NCBI RefSeq assembly: GCF_900589395.1
Contig: NZ_UUIS01000019.1
Span: 94,421-158,420 of the forward strand
Length of the DNA stretch: 64,000 nt
Origin: Pseudomonas viridiflava
GTDB lineage: Bacteria; Pseudomonadota; Gammaproteobacteria; Pseudomonadales; Pseudomonadaceae
Direction of reading: 5' to 3'
Of the stretch, positions 1 through 9,477 are shown piece after piece. The number at the start of each line of letters is the position of its first letter. Within the stretch, counting starts at the first letter, position 1. Below the pieces are notes generated by a model that did no database searches, had not been told where the DNA came from, and was given only the letters and a program-made list of their open reading frames with translations. Position numbers and translations under genes: made by a program.

Positions 1-750
1 TATATGTGCCCGTATGCGCGCTTTCAGAGCGTGATGTTCGACCAGGACACCTTGATCGTGTCCTACGACCCGCGCCGGGGCGAACCACGCGGGGCGCGGC
101 GCAAGGACACTGACAGGGCTGTTCAGGACCTGGGCGACTGCATCGACTGCACCCTGTGCGTGCAAGTCTGCCCCACCGGTATCGACATCCGCGACGGCTT
201 GCAGATCGAATGCATCGGCTGCGCGGCGTGCATCGATGCCTGCGACACCGTCATGGACAAGCTGGACGCTGCGCGTGGCCTGATCAGCTACACCACCGAG
301 CACAGGCTGGCCGGGCGCACCACCCCGGCCTTGCGCCCGCGCCTGATCGGCTATGCCGCCGTGCTGTTGCTGATGATCGGCCTGCTGGCCGGTGCCTTCG
401 CGCTGCGCCCGCTGACCGACCTGGATGTCAGCAAGGACCGCATGCTGTACCGTGAAACCCTCCAGGGGCACATCGAGAACGTCTACAGCCTCAAAGTGCT
501 GAACAAGGATCAGGTGGCCCACACCTATCGATTGCAGGCCACCGGCCTGCCGGCCTTGCACTGGCACGGCCCGCAGGAGATCCACGTACCGGCCGGCGCC
601 AGCCAGACCCTGGTGGTCAGCCTGTCCAGTGCGCCGCAGGCCGTAACGGCCGGCAGCAACGAGGTGATCTTCAGCGCTCAGGCCGGCGATGACAGCCAGC
701 AGCGGGTCGAAGTCCGCAGTCGCTTCACCGGCCCCCGGGTTCGTCAGTAA
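1..750 (+). CDS. ccoG: CcoG, cbb3 oxidase accessory ferredoxin-like protein (5' truncated by window edge)
   Basis: Membrane iron-sulfur protein needed for assembly of cbb3-type cytochrome c oxidase, proposed to act in copper handling for the Cu-B centre. The reading frame is open to the left edge, so only the C-terminal part (about 249 codons) is present. Two classic 4Fe-4S motifs are visible: C46-x2-C49-x2-C52-x3-C56 and C70-x2-C73-x2-C76-x3-C80, counted from the ATG at base 4. A membrane segment follows at about 117-136, then an Ig-like C-terminal domain. The ATG at 4 is internal, not the true start. It is followed at 10 bp by fixH, as in other ccoGHIS clusters. Identification is firm from motifs plus context. 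Confidence 0.95.
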   Translation, partial: YMCPYARFQSVMFDQDTLIVSYDPRRGEPRGARRKDTDRAVQDLGDCIDCTLCVQVCPTGIDIRDGLQIECIGCAACIDACDTVMDKLDAARGLISYTTEHRLAGRTTPALRPRLIGYAAVLLLMIGLLAGAFALRPLTDLDVSKDRMLYRETLQGHIENVYSLKVLNKDQVAHTYRLQATGLPALHWHGPQEIHVPAGASQTLVVSLSSAPQAVTAGSNEVIFSAQAGDDSQQRVEVRSRFTGPRVRQ

Positions 751-759
751 GGATCGTGC

Positions 760-1275
760 ATGAGTGTTTCTCCTTGGTATCGGCATCGCTGGCCCTGGTT
801 CATCCTGGGGCTGCTGGGCTGCTCGGTGACCCTGAGCCTGAGCCTGGTGGTGATTGCCGTGAACAACCCGGTCAACCTGGTCAGCGACAACTATTACGAA
901 GCTGGCAAGGGCATCAACCGCTCGCTGGACCGCGAGCTGCTGGCCCGCCGACTCCAGGTGCAGGCCCGCCTGCACCTGGATGATCTGACCGGCGAAGTCG
1001 AGCTGCGCCTGAGCGGCGACAGTTTGCCGCCGCGTGTCGAACTGAACCTGCTCTCGCCGACCCAGCCGGCCAGGGACCGGCGCCTGGTGCTCAATCGCAG
1101 CACTGGTGAAACCGGGCGCTATGTCGGCCAGCTCGATGACCGCCTGGCAGGGCGGCGTTTTGTCGAAGTGCTGGGCCAGGCACCCCAAGGCACCTGGCGG
1201 CTGTTCGAGGAAGAAGTGATCGAACCGGGACAGGTTGCCGTCCTGGGCGACGAACCGTTGCAGGCCGCTCCTTGA
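760..1275 (+). CDS. ccoH: FixH/CcoH family cbb3 oxidase assembly protein
   Basis: Small membrane protein of 171 aa required for stable assembly of cbb3 oxidase. It has one N-terminal transmembrane segment (about residues 10-32) and a periplasmic FixH-type beta domain containing the family's NYYEAGKGIN stretch, in which the membrane-proximal 'NPVNLVSDNYYE' is typical. It starts 9 bp after the ccoG stop. The 115 bp before ccoI hold partial REP-like sequence (TAGGAGCG... near 1292), so ccoI may have separate translation signals while remaining in the transcript. The assignment rests on sequence pattern and synteny. Confidence 0.9.
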   Translation: MSVSPWYRHRWPWFILGLLGCSVTLSLSLVVIAVNNPVNLVSDNYYEAGKGINRSLDRELLARRLQVQARLHLDDLTGEVELRLSGDSLPPRVELNLLSPTQPARDRRLVLNRSTGETGRYVGQLDDRLAGRRFVEVLGQAPQGTWRLFEEEVIEPGQVAVLGDEPLQAAP

Positions 1276-1390
1276 TTGCCAGGTATGTCTTAGGAGCGAC
1301 TCTCGGTCGCGAAGGCTGCACGTCGAACCCGACGGAGAGTTCGATCATGCCGGTCCTTTCGCGACAGCGTAGCATTGAGGCAGGGACTTC

Positions 1391-3841
1391 ATGATCTCGT
1401 CCTGTTTTCACTGCGCCCTGCCTGTTTCGTCAGGCAGCCGCTTTAGCGCCGCGGTCCTTGGTGAGTCCCGCCTGTTCTGCTGCCCCGGTTGCCAGGCGGT
1501 GGCCGAAACCATCGTTGCCGGTGGGCTGGAGAGCTATTACCACCATCGCAGTGGCGCCTCGGTCAATCCGCAAGACCTGCCCGCGCCGCCGCCCGATGAG
1601 CTGCCACTCTATGACCGCCTCGACGTCCAGCAGGGTTTCGTGCGCCAGGACGGCGCGCTCAGCGAAACCACCCTGTTGATCGAAGGCATCAGTTGCGCCG
1701 CGTGTGGCTGGCTGATTGAACGCCAGCTGCGCGCCCTGCCCGACGTCATCGAAGCGCGCCTGAACCTCAGCACCCATCGTCTGCACCTGCGCTGGCAAGC
1801 CGGGGCGTTGCCACTGAGCCAGGTCATCAAACGGCTGCGGGAAATTGGCTATGTTGCCCATCCGTGGCAGCCGGACCCGGCGTGCGCGCAGCTGGAGCGG
1901 GAAAACCGCCAGGCCCTGCGGCGCCTGGGGGTCGCCGGGCTGCTGTGGTTCCAGGCCATGATGGCGACCATGGCCACCTGGCCCGAATTCAACCGCGACC
2001 TGAGCCCGGAGCTGCATACCATTCTGCGCTGGGCGGCGATGTTCCTGACCACGCCCATCGTTTTCTACAGCTGCGCGCCGTTGTTTCGCGGCGCCTGGCG
2101 CGACCTGCGCCATCGGCGGCTGGGCATGGACGTCTCGGTGTCGCTGGCCATCGGCGCCGCCTATGGCGCCGGGGTCTGGACGGCGGTGACCGGCAGTGGC
2201 GAGCTGTATTTCGATGCCGTGGGCATGTTTGCCCTGCTGCTGCTCAGCGGTCGCTACCTGGAGCGCCGGGCCCGGCAGCGCACGGCCATCGCCACCCAGC
2301 GTTTGATCAAGCTGCTGCCGGTTTCCTGTCTGCGCCTGGACCAGGGCAGCCAGCCGCAGCGCATCCTGCTCAGTGAATTGCAGCTGAACGACCGGGTGCT
2401 GGTGCTGCCCGGCGCCGTCATACCCGCCGACGGACAGATCCTGGCCGGCCATTCCAGCCTCGATGAATCGCTGTTGAGCGGCGAATACCTGCCGCAACCC
2501 CGTGGCCCGACCGATGCGGTCACCGCCGGCACCTTGAATGTCGACAGCCCGTTGACTGTGGAGGTGCAGGCGCTGGGCGGCGAAACGCGGTTGTCGGCCA
2601 TCGTGCGCCTGCTCGAACGCGCGCAGACTGAAAAGCCACGCCTGGCCTTGCTGGCCGACCGCGCTGCCCAGCAGTTTTTGCTGGTGTCATTGCTGGCCAC
2701 GGTGCTGATCGGCGCGCTGTGGTGGCAACTTGATGCCGACCGCGCCTTCTGGATCGTACTGGCCATGCTGGTCGCCACCTGCCCGTGCGCCCTGTCGCTG
2801 GCCACGCCCACGGCCCTGACCGCCGCCACCGGCAGCCTGCACGGCCTGGGCCTGCTGCTGACCCGTGGCCACGTGCTCGAAGGCCTGGCGCAGATCGACA
2901 CGGTGATTTTCGACAAGACCGGCACGCTCACTGAAGGTCGCCTGCAATTGCGCCGCATCCTGCCGCTGGCCGACGTCGATGCCGAGGCTTGCCTGGCCCT
3001 GGCCGCTGCGCTGGAGAATCGTTCCGAGCACCCCATCGCCCGCGCGTTCGGCCCGGCACCACAGGCCGCCGAACAGGTCGACAGTCATCCAGGCCTTGGC
3101 CTGCAAGGTTTCATCGACGGCCACTGCCTGCGCATCGGCCAGCCGGCTTTTGTCTGCGCCTTGAGCGCCAGCATGCCACCCGAACCACCCGAGCCTGGTG
3201 GGCAATGGCTGCTGCTGGGCAATCAGCAAGGGCCGCTGGCCTGGCTGGTGCTCGATGACCCCCTGCGCAGCGACGCGCCTGTCTTGCTCGCGGCCTGCCG
3301 GGCACGGGGCTGGCAAACCTTGTTGCTGTCCGGCGACAGCTCGCCGAGGGTGGCCGAGGTTGCCGCCGAGCTGGGCATCGACCAGGCCCGGGGCGGCCTG
3401 AGCCCGAGCGACAAACTGGCGACGCTGCGCCGGTTGCAGCAGGCCGGGCACAAGGTGCTGATGCTGGGCGACGGGGTCAACGATGTGCCGGTGCTGGCCG
3501 CTGCCGACATCAGCGTGGCCATGGGCTCGGCCACTGACCTGGCCAAGACCTGCGCCGACGCCGTGCTGCTCTCCAACCGCCTGCAGACACTGGTCGACGC
3601 CCTGGCGCTGGCCAGGCGCACGCGGCGAGTGATCCTGCAGAACCTGCTCTGGGCCGGGTTGTACAACGGCCTGATGCTGCCTTTTGCCGCGCTGGGCTGG
3701 ATCACGCCTGTGTGGGCCGCCGTCGGCATGTCGGTCAGTTCCCTGGCCGTGGTGCTCAATGCCTTGCGCCTGGGCCGCGTGCCGGCCACTGCCCCATCAA
3801 CGTCTGTCACGGAGCCGTCATGCCTGCGCTCTACATCATGA
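1391..3841 (+). CDS. ccoI: CcoI/FixI-type copper-translocating P-type ATPase
   Basis: P1B-type ATPase of 816 aa that supplies copper for the binuclear centre of cbb3 oxidase. N-terminal cysteines (C5, C8 and the C30-C31-x2-C34 group) precede a heavy-metal-associated domain with the C102-x2-C105 motif. The membrane metal site is CPC in 'TCPCALSLATP', the phosphorylation loop is DKTGTLTEG, and the hinge is GDGVND. All core catalytic motifs are intact. The 3' end overlaps ccoS by 22 bp, indicating translational coupling. FixI-type rather than CopA-type is inferred from the extra N-terminal cysteine module and the cluster. Confidence 0.94.
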   Translation: MISSCFHCALPVSSGSRFSAAVLGESRLFCCPGCQAVAETIVAGGLESYYHHRSGASVNPQDLPAPPPDELPLYDRLDVQQGFVRQDGALSETTLLIEGISCAACGWLIERQLRALPDVIEARLNLSTHRLHLRWQAGALPLSQVIKRLREIGYVAHPWQPDPACAQLERENRQALRRLGVAGLLWFQAMMATMATWPEFNRDLSPELHTILRWAAMFLTTPIVFYSCAPLFRGAWRDLRHRRLGMDVSVSLAIGAAYGAGVWTAVTGSGELYFDAVGMFALLLLSGRYLERRARQRTAIATQRLIKLLPVSCLRLDQGSQPQRILLSELQLNDRVLVLPGAVIPADGQILAGHSSLDESLLSGEYLPQPRGPTDAVTAGTLNVDSPLTVEVQALGGETRLSAIVRLLERAQTEKPRLALLADRAAQQFLLVSLLATVLIGALWWQLDADRAFWIVLAMLVATCPCALSLATPTALTAATGSLHGLGLLLTRGHVLEGLAQIDTVIFDKTGTLTEGRLQLRRILPLADVDAEACLALAAALENRSEHPIARAFGPAPQAAEQVDSHPGLGLQGFIDGHCLRIGQPAFVCALSASMPPEPPEPGGQWLLLGNQQGPLAWLVLDDPLRSDAPVLLAACRARGWQTLLLSGDSSPRVAEVAAELGIDQARGGLSPSDKLATLRRLQQAGHKVLMLGDGVNDVPVLAAADISVAMGSATDLAKTCADAVLLSNRLQTLVDALALARRTRRVILQNLLWAGLYNGLMLPFAALGWITPVWAAVGMSVSSLAVVLNALRLGRVPATAPSTSVTEPSCLRSTS

Positions 3842-4023
3842 TTCCTGCCGCCTTGCTACTGGTGGCCATCGCCATTTACGTGTTTTTCTGGGCCGTCGAC
3901 AGCGGCCAGTACGACGATCTGGACAGTCCGGCGCACAGCATTCTGTTCGACGATCAGGACCCCGGCCATCAGGCTGCGCTGCAGGAAACACCGCCACCCA
4001 AGGAACCGGACCCTCATGCCTGA
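3820..4023 (+). CDS. ccoS: CcoS, cbb3 oxidase maturation protein
   Basis: A 67-residue single-span membrane protein. It begins MPALYIMIPAALLLVAIAIY, and the WAVDSGQYDDLD motif right after the span is the hallmark of CcoS (FixS). It is required for incorporation of haem b and copper into cbb3 oxidase. The ATG at 3820 was chosen because GGAG lies just upstream and the usual family N-terminus follows. The gene overlaps the end of ccoI by 22 bp and the next gene by 8 bp, so the three are probably translated as a coupled unit. Confidence 0.93.
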   Translation: MPALYIMIPAALLLVAIAIYVFFWAVDSGQYDDLDSPAHSILFDDQDPGHQAALQETPPPKEPDPHA

Positions 4024-4693
4024 ACTGCTGGCCCTGCTGGGCTCGGCCGTGATGTTCGGCCTGCTGGGCGGCGGGCATTGCATCGGCATGTGCGGCGGCC
4101 TGATGGGCGCCATGAGCCTGGGCATCCAGGCGCCGGCCCGGCGCACCCGCTTGCTGCTGGCCTATAACCTGGGCCGGGTGGCCAGCTATGGCGTCGCCGG
4201 CCTGCTCACCGGCCTGCTCGGCCATGCGGTGGCCAACGGCCCGGGCGCCATGGTGCTGCGGGTCATCGCCGCGCTGCTGCTGATCGCCATGGGCCTGTAC
4301 CTGGCGGGCTGGTGGCACGGCCTGATTCATATCGAACGCCTGGGCCGTGGCCTGTGGCGTCATCTCCAGCCGCTCGCCGCCCGCCTGCTGCCGATCACCA
4401 GCGTGCCCCGCGCCCTGCTGGTCGGCGCGCTCTGGGGCTGGCTGCCGTGCGGGCTGGTCTACAGCATCCTGCTGTGGGCTGCCCTGCAGGGCAACGCACT
4501 GACCAGCGCCGCACTGATGCTGGCCTTCGGCGTGGGCACGATGCCGGTGCTGTTGGTGACCGGGCTGGGCGCCGAACGCGCCCGCAGCCTGCTGCGCCAG
4601 CGTGGCCTGCGGGTGGCCGGTGGCATGCTGGTGATGCTGTTCGGGGTGTGGAGCCTGCCGGGGCCGCATCAACGGCTGTTGATGGGGCATTGA
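4016..4693 (+). CDS. DsbD_2/TauE-SafE-type membrane protein of the cco cluster
   Basis: Integral membrane protein of 225 aa with about six hydrophobic spans. Near the N-terminus it has GGGHCIGMCGGLMG, the cysteine/methionine motif of the UreH/DsbD_2 transmembrane family. The family is often annotated 'sulfite exporter TauE/SafE' and is regularly the last gene of cco clusters. A role in metal or redox delivery for cbb3 oxidase is likely from context but is not shown by the sequence. The start overlaps ccoS by 8 bp. The next gene is convergent (AraC type on the minus strand, 25 bp away), so the operon ends here. Confidence 0.85.
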   Translation: MPELLALLGSAVMFGLLGGGHCIGMCGGLMGAMSLGIQAPARRTRLLLAYNLGRVASYGVAGLLTGLLGHAVANGPGAMVLRVIAALLLIAMGLYLAGWWHGLIHIERLGRGLWRHLQPLAARLLPITSVPRALLVGALWGWLPCGLVYSILLWAALQGNALTSAALMLAFGVGTMPVLLVTGLGAERARSLLRQRGLRVAGGMLVMLFGVWSLPGPHQRLLMGH

Positions 4694-4718
4694 AAACCGC
4701 CGATTGCCAACGCCTCGA

Positions 4719-5618
4719 TCAGCCTGCCTCGCGTCGGTAGGCACTCGGGGTCATGCCTATCTGCTTCTTGAACGTCTTGGAGAAATGCGCTGAATCGGCA
4801 AACCCCCAAAAGGTGCCGATGTCGGTGATCGAACGGGTCGCGCACGCAGGATCGCGCAGGTCCTGGGCCGCCTTGAGCAGCCGCTCGCGCAGGATGTAAC
4901 GGCAGACACTGTCACCGCGCGCCTCGAACAACCGGTACAACTGGCGGCTGGAAATGCCCAGTTCCTCAGCCAGCGACGCCGGAGTCAGCCGCGGAGAGTC
5001 GAGCCGTTGCAGGATGATCGATTGCACTTCATGCAATTGCAGGCCCGGCGAGTGATCACTGACCCGATACTCCAGCACCGATTCGAGCAACGACACCAGC
5101 GCCCCTTGCAAGCCATCGCCGTCTTGCGGGCAAGACCAGTGCGCCAGCTCCCCGGCGGCCACCTGGCGCACCAGGGTACCCAGCAACTGGCCACAGACGC
5201 CCGCGGTCGACAGCTTGCCATAGCGCGGGCGGTCCAGGCCTTTGAACAGCTCGCGCGGCAGGTGAATCGACACATGCGAGAACAAGCCCTTGGGCATCAT
5301 TTTCACGGCCTGGGCCGAGTCGAGCAGGGCCAGGTCGCCGGCGCGCAGGTCCAGGAAACGGTCGCCCGTTTCGATGGTCATTTCGCCCTGCCGCTGTAGC
5401 ACAAGGAAACAGTTTTCGGCCGAGTCGCAGGCGGTTGTTCCGCCCGCCTTGGCGATCACATTGGCATTACTGCGAATGTGGGCGACCGGCGTGCTGCCCA
5501 CCCGCGTGGTGCTTATTTCACCGATGAAAAGGCTCTGGCAGTGGTCATAGCGGGTTTCGAAACGCCCACAGGCCGCATGCACATTTTCGTTCCAGGCCGA
5601 CAGCGCTTGACCACTCAT
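4719..5618 (-). CDS. AraC/FeaR-type transcriptional regulator
   Basis: A 299-aa regulator with an N-terminal AraC-binding-like cupin domain (about 30-180) and a C-terminal pair of helix-turn-helix motifs ending in the AraC signature around 'GFADSAHFSKTFKKQIGMTPSAYR'. The overall layout resembles FeaR, the activator of aromatic amine catabolism. GGAG lies nine bases before the chosen ATG. It sits 146 bp downstream of an MFS transporter gene on the same strand, which it may regulate. Two adjoining palindromes (5658-5686) lie just upstream. The effector is unknown. Confidence 0.85.
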   Translation of the reverse strand: MSGQALSAWNENVHAACGRFETRYDHCQSLFIGEISTTRVGSTPVAHIRSNANVIAKAGGTTACDSAENCFLVLQRQGEMTIETGDRFLDLRAGDLALLDSAQAVKMMPKGLFSHVSIHLPRELFKGLDRPRYGKLSTAGVCGQLLGTLVRQVAAGELAHWSCPQDGDGLQGALVSLLESVLEYRVSDHSPGLQLHEVQSIILQRLDSPRLTPASLAEELGISSRQLYRLFEARGDSVCRYILRERLLKAAQDLRDPACATRSITDIGTFWGFADSAHFSKTFKKQIGMTPSAYRREAG

Positions 5619-5657
5619 GCCTCTTTTCTCCAGAACACGCCCTTAAAAAAGGCAATT

Positions 5658-5686
5658 ATTCACGTGAATAGGTAACAAAATTACCT
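5658..5686. promoter_or_regulatory. Two abutting palindromes upstream of the AraC-type gene
   Basis: ATTCACGTGAAT (5658-5669) is a perfect 12-bp palindrome. It is directly followed by AGGTAA-CAAAA-TTACCT (5670-5686), which has perfect 6-bp arms. They lie 40-68 bp upstream of the regulator start. These are candidate operators for the AraC-type protein or another factor; no consensus is known to me. Confidence 0.45.
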
Positions 5687-5764
5687 GTGCAGAATGGACA
5701 AGCATGGAGCGCGCCAACTCGTGGGGGGGCCGGTCAGAAACAGTCATCATTACTGCAACACACG

Positions 5765-6976
5765 TCAAAACCTCGACAGCACGGCCGCTTCAGGATCTTG
5801 CGCATGCTTTAGCGTGCGCTGCACTTTCAACACCGCAACGCCATAGACCGCCAGCACCACCACCGAACAGGCGCCGGAGAACACCAGCACCGCCGGATAG
5901 CCGAACTGCTCGATCAGGAAGCCGCCGATGGCCGGACCGAATGCCGCGCCCAGCGACAGGCACAGCGCGCCCAGTGCGACCAGCTTGCCCGAGAGGTCGA
6001 ACTCGGCCATGACCCCGAAGGTGTAGGCCAGCACGAAACTGATCGAGAACAAAAAGCACAGTGCCCCGACCACATAAGCCGTAAGGGACGAAAACTGGGC
6101 GAGCGCCACCAGGCCCAGCAGTTCGGCCAGGACGACGACCGCCACTGGCATGAAGCGCCCGGCCTTGAGCCCCAGCGCCGAGGCAATGAAGCCACCGCCG
6201 GCGTTGATCAGAAAGCCCAGTGCCAGCACCGCCCCGATGGTGTCGGCCGACAGCCCGGTCTTTTTGCCCATCAACTCAAGAAAGGCCCATACCGACATGA
6301 TCCCGGTCAGGAAGACCAGGCTGGCCACCAGGCTCAACCACACGATGGTACGGCTTTGCGGGCAGTCGACTGGCGCAGCACCGCTCGCCACCTCGCGCTG
6401 CCGCTCGCTGCGGCGTGGCACCCAGGGCAGCGGCACGATGCCCATCACCACCATGGCGATCGCGAGGGCGATCAACAGGCCCTCGAAGCCCCAGACAGGC
6501 GCAATCGCCATAGGCAGGACGATGAGCAGAAAGGCACCCGGAAGGGTTTCGATGCCCAGCTTGAAGCCGAACGCTCGCTCGGGCTGCGAGCTGTCGCCGA
6601 AAATCGTCATCGCCAGCGCATACAAGGCCCCCGTGCCGGCACCCGCCAGGGCCATGATCGCCAGCAGCGCTTCATAAGAGGGCTCGCGCAGCACGCACAG
6701 CACCGCGCCGACCACCACGGCCGATGACACCGCCGAGATGATTCGCCAACTGAGCCGGTGAATCCACAGCAGCGACGCCAGGCCCAGGGCGCCAAAGCCC
6801 AGATTCATGGCCAGGGCGAGGTTGCCAAGCTGGTGCTCGCCCAGCCCGAAGCGTTCGGCAAAGGCGCCAAACAAGACCGGCAGCACGTTCAACAACAGGG
6901 CGCCCGCCCCCGAAACCAGGCCGGCACAGAAATAAACAGAGGTTTTATCGATCGGATTGGATGTTGTCGTTTTCAT
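5765..6976 (-). CDS. MFS transporter, substrate unknown
   Basis: A 403-aa protein with about twelve hydrophobic spans and the general architecture of the major facilitator superfamily, acting in the inner membrane. No substrate-specific motif is evident. It is transcribed away from hemN and toward the AraC/FeaR-type gene 146 bp downstream, so an exporter or importer controlled by that regulator is a reasonable guess. The start MKTTTSNPID was chosen because hydrophobic segment 1 follows at the expected distance. Confidence 0.85.
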   Translation of the reverse strand: MKTTTSNPIDKTSVYFCAGLVSGAGALLLNVLPVLFGAFAERFGLGEHQLGNLALAMNLGFGALGLASLLWIHRLSWRIISAVSSAVVVGAVLCVLREPSYEALLAIMALAGAGTGALYALAMTIFGDSSQPERAFGFKLGIETLPGAFLLIVLPMAIAPVWGFEGLLIALAIAMVVMGIVPLPWVPRRSERQREVASGAAPVDCPQSRTIVWLSLVASLVFLTGIMSVWAFLELMGKKTGLSADTIGAVLALGFLINAGGGFIASALGLKAGRFMPVAVVVLAELLGLVALAQFSSLTAYVVGALCFLFSISFVLAYTFGVMAEFDLSGKLVALGALCLSLGAAFGPAIGGFLIEQFGYPAVLVFSGACSVVVLAVYGVAVLKVQRTLKHAQDPEAAVLSRF

Positions 6977-7197
6977 TCAGGTATCCCGGCTTGATAAACA
7001 GAGGCTTGCCAGCAGCCAGTGTGCAGCGCGTCCACCTGGCCGGCATGTGCCGCATTGCCGGGCTTTTGGTCGAGGCTGCCAGAACGTGCCATCGGTCAAT
7101 CAAGCGGCCACACACCGGAGCCTTGACCCACATCAACACCTTGCCAGCCCTGCCTCCCTACACTCGTTCATCGCCAGCTCTCCAGGGGAATACCCGC

Positions 7198-8580
7198 ATG
7201 CTCGATGTCATTCGTTGGGATTCTGACCTGATCGGCCGTTACGATCTGGCAGGCCCGCGCTACACCTCCTACCCCACGGCCGTGCAGTTCGGCACCCAGA
7301 CCGGCGCGTTCGACCTGCTGCATGCGCTGCGCGACAGCCGCAAGGCGCATCGGCCGTTGTCGTTGTATGTGCACATCCCGTTCTGCGCCAACATCTGCTA
7401 CTACTGCGCCTGCAACAAAGTCATCACCAAGGACCGCAGCCGGGCGCAGGCGTACCTGCAACGCCTGGGGCATGAGATCGAGATGCTCGGCTGCCACCTG
7501 GCACCCGACCAGGTGGTCGAGCAATTGCATCTGGGCGGCGGCACACCGACCTTCCTCAATCATGATGAGTTGCGTCAGTTGATGACGCGGTTGCGGACCC
7601 ACTTTCATCTGCTCGATGACGACTCGGGCGACTATGGCATCGAGATCGATCCGCGCGAGGCCGACTGGTCGTCCATGGGCCTGCTGCGTGAACTGGGATT
7701 CAATCGGGTCAGCCTGGGGGTGCAGGACCTGGACCCGGCGGTACAACGTGCAGTCAATCGCCTGCAAAGCCTGGAGCAGACACGCGCCATCGTCGAAGCG
7801 GCGCGCACCCTGCAATTTCGCTCGGTCAACATCGACCTGATCTACGGCCTGCCCTTGCAGACCCCGCAAGGCTTTGCGCGCACGGTGGACGAGATCATCG
7901 CCTTGCAGCCGGATCGCCTGTCGGTGTTCAACTACGCCCACTTGCCGGAGCGCTTCATGCCTCAGCGGCGCATCGAGCAGCACGACCTGCCCACTCCCGG
8001 GCAGAAACTGCACATGCTGCAGGGCACCATCGAGCAACTGACCCGCGCCGGTTACCGTTATATCGGCATGGACCACTTTGCCCTGCCCGACGATGAACTG
8101 GCCATCGCTCAGGAAGAAGGCACGCTGCAACGCAATTTCCAGGGCTACACCACGCACGGGCACTGCGACCTGCTGGGTCTGGGGGTGTCAGCGATCAGCC
8201 AGGTCGGCGATCTGTACTGCCAGAACAGCAGTGATCTGAACGATTACCAGACACTGCTGGCCAGTGACCAACTGGCCACCAAGCGCGGGCTGGTCTGCAA
8301 TGAAGACGACCGCATCCGCCAGGCAGTCATTCAGCAACTGATCTGCCATTTCGAGCTGGATTTCGGCCAGATCGAACGGGCTTTCATGATCGGGTTTCGC
8401 GACTATTTCAGCGAGGCCTGGCCGCGTTTGATGCAGATGCATGCCGATGGCCTGATTGCGCTGGACGACCGGGGAATACGGGTCTTGCCGGCCGGTCGGC
8501 TGCTGGTACGCGCGGTGTGCATGGTGTTTGACCGCTACCTGAATCAGCAGAACACTCAACGTTTTTCCCGGGTCATTTGA
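7198..8580 (+). CDS. hemN: Oxygen-independent coproporphyrinogen III oxidase
   Basis: Radical-SAM enzyme that converts coproporphyrinogen III to protoporphyrinogen IX without oxygen, in the cytoplasm. The 460-aa frame starting MLDVIRWDSDL carries the C63-x3-C67-x2-C70-x-C72 cluster in HIPFCANICYYCACN and the conserved YTSYPTAVQF start region. The frame remains open 79 codons further upstream, but the ATG at 7198 matches the usual family N-terminus. It lies directly upstream of anr, as in other pseudomonads. I looked for an Anr box (TTGAT-N4-ATCAA) in 6977-7197 and saw only a half site near 7091. Confidence 0.96.
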   Translation: MLDVIRWDSDLIGRYDLAGPRYTSYPTAVQFGTQTGAFDLLHALRDSRKAHRPLSLYVHIPFCANICYYCACNKVITKDRSRAQAYLQRLGHEIEMLGCHLAPDQVVEQLHLGGGTPTFLNHDELRQLMTRLRTHFHLLDDDSGDYGIEIDPREADWSSMGLLRELGFNRVSLGVQDLDPAVQRAVNRLQSLEQTRAIVEAARTLQFRSVNIDLIYGLPLQTPQGFARTVDEIIALQPDRLSVFNYAHLPERFMPQRRIEQHDLPTPGQKLHMLQGTIEQLTRAGYRYIGMDHFALPDDELAIAQEEGTLQRNFQGYTTHGHCDLLGLGVSAISQVGDLYCQNSSDLNDYQTLLASDQLATKRGLVCNEDDRIRQAVIQQLICHFELDFGQIERAFMIGFRDYFSEAWPRLMQMHADGLIALDDRGIRVLPAGRLLVRAVCMVFDRYLNQQNTQRFSRVI

Positions 8581-8681
8581 GCGTAACAGGCCATCTGCAT
8601 GACATTTCCTACACTGGTCGAAGCTACTAGCCCTGAGTTACCCTACAACCTGTGTGTGCTTATCCCACAAGGAATAGAGTG

Positions 8682-9416
8682 ATGTCCGAGCCAGTCAAAT
8701 CGCGTGCTCATAATCAGGCTCATTGCAAGGATTGCAGTCTGGCGCCGTTGTGCCTGCCCCTCTCGTTGAACCTGGAAGACATGGACGCGCTGGACCAGAT
8801 CGTCAAGCGTGGCCGTCCGCTGAGAAAAGGAGAATTCCTGTTTCGCCAGGGCGACACGTTCGAATCGGTGTACGCCGTGCGCTCCGGCGCCCTGAAGACG
8901 TTCAATATCAGCGACGGCGGCACTGAGCAGCTCACCGGTTTCCACCTGCCCAGCGAACTGGTCGGCATGTCCGGAATGGACGCCCAAGCCTATCCGGTTT
9001 CGGCCCAGGCGCTGGAAACCACGTCGGTGTGCGAGATCCCGTTCGAGCGCCTGGACGAACTGTCCGTGCAGTTGCCGCAGTTGCGGCGCCAGTTGATGCG
9101 CGTCATGAGCCGTGAGATCCGTGACGACCAGCAGATGATGCTGTTGCTGTCGAAGAAAACCGCCGACGAGCGTATCGCCACCTTCCTGGTCAATCTGTCG
9201 GCACGCTTCCGGGCGCGAGGCTTTTCAGCCAATCATTTCCGCCTGAGCATGTCGCGCAACGAAATCGGCAATCACCTGGGCCTGGCGGTCGAGACGGTAT
9301 CGCGGGTATTCACCCGGTTCCAGCAGAACGCGCTGATTGCGGCCGAGGGCAAGGACATCCAGATCCTTGACCCGATCCAGCTCTGCGCCCTGGCAGGCGG
9401 CGCCATGGAAAGCTGA
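8682..9416 (+). CDS. anr: Anr, FNR-type oxygen-sensing regulator
   Basis: Global activator of low-oxygen genes, 244 aa. The 4Fe-4S ligands are visible as C15, C18 and C24 ([11 protein letters not shown]) plus C117 in [15 protein letters not shown] cyclic-nucleotide-binding-type beta roll and a C-terminal helix-turn-helix around [20 protein letters not shown] follow; that helix recognises TTGAT-type sites. The ATG at 8682 was preferred to an in-frame ATG at 8652 because AAGGAA precedes it and the family N-terminus follows. Anr is the expected regulator of hemN just upstream and of the cbb3 cluster at the left edge. Confidence 0.96.
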   Translation: MSEPVKSRAHNQAHCKDCSLAPLCLPLSLNLEDMDALDQIVKRGRPLRKGEFLFRQGDTFESVYAVRSGALKTFNISDGGTEQLTGFHLPSELVGMSGMDAQAYPVSAQALETTSVCEIPFERLDELSVQLPQLRRQLMRVMSREIRDDQQMMLLLSKKTADERIATFLVNLSARFRARGFSANHFRLSMSRNEIGNHLGLAVETVSRVFTRFQQNALIAAEGKDIQILDPIQLCALAGGAMES

Positions 9417-9477
9417 AACGTGCGATCCAGGGCTGGCCGGCCTACACTGTCGGCCTACCTTGCCCTGGATTGCCCGT

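Noticed and set aside
7078..7105. Possible Anr box before hemN (TTGAT on the minus strand)
   Set aside because: Only one half site is present; the second half does not resemble ATCAA at the required 4-bp spacing.
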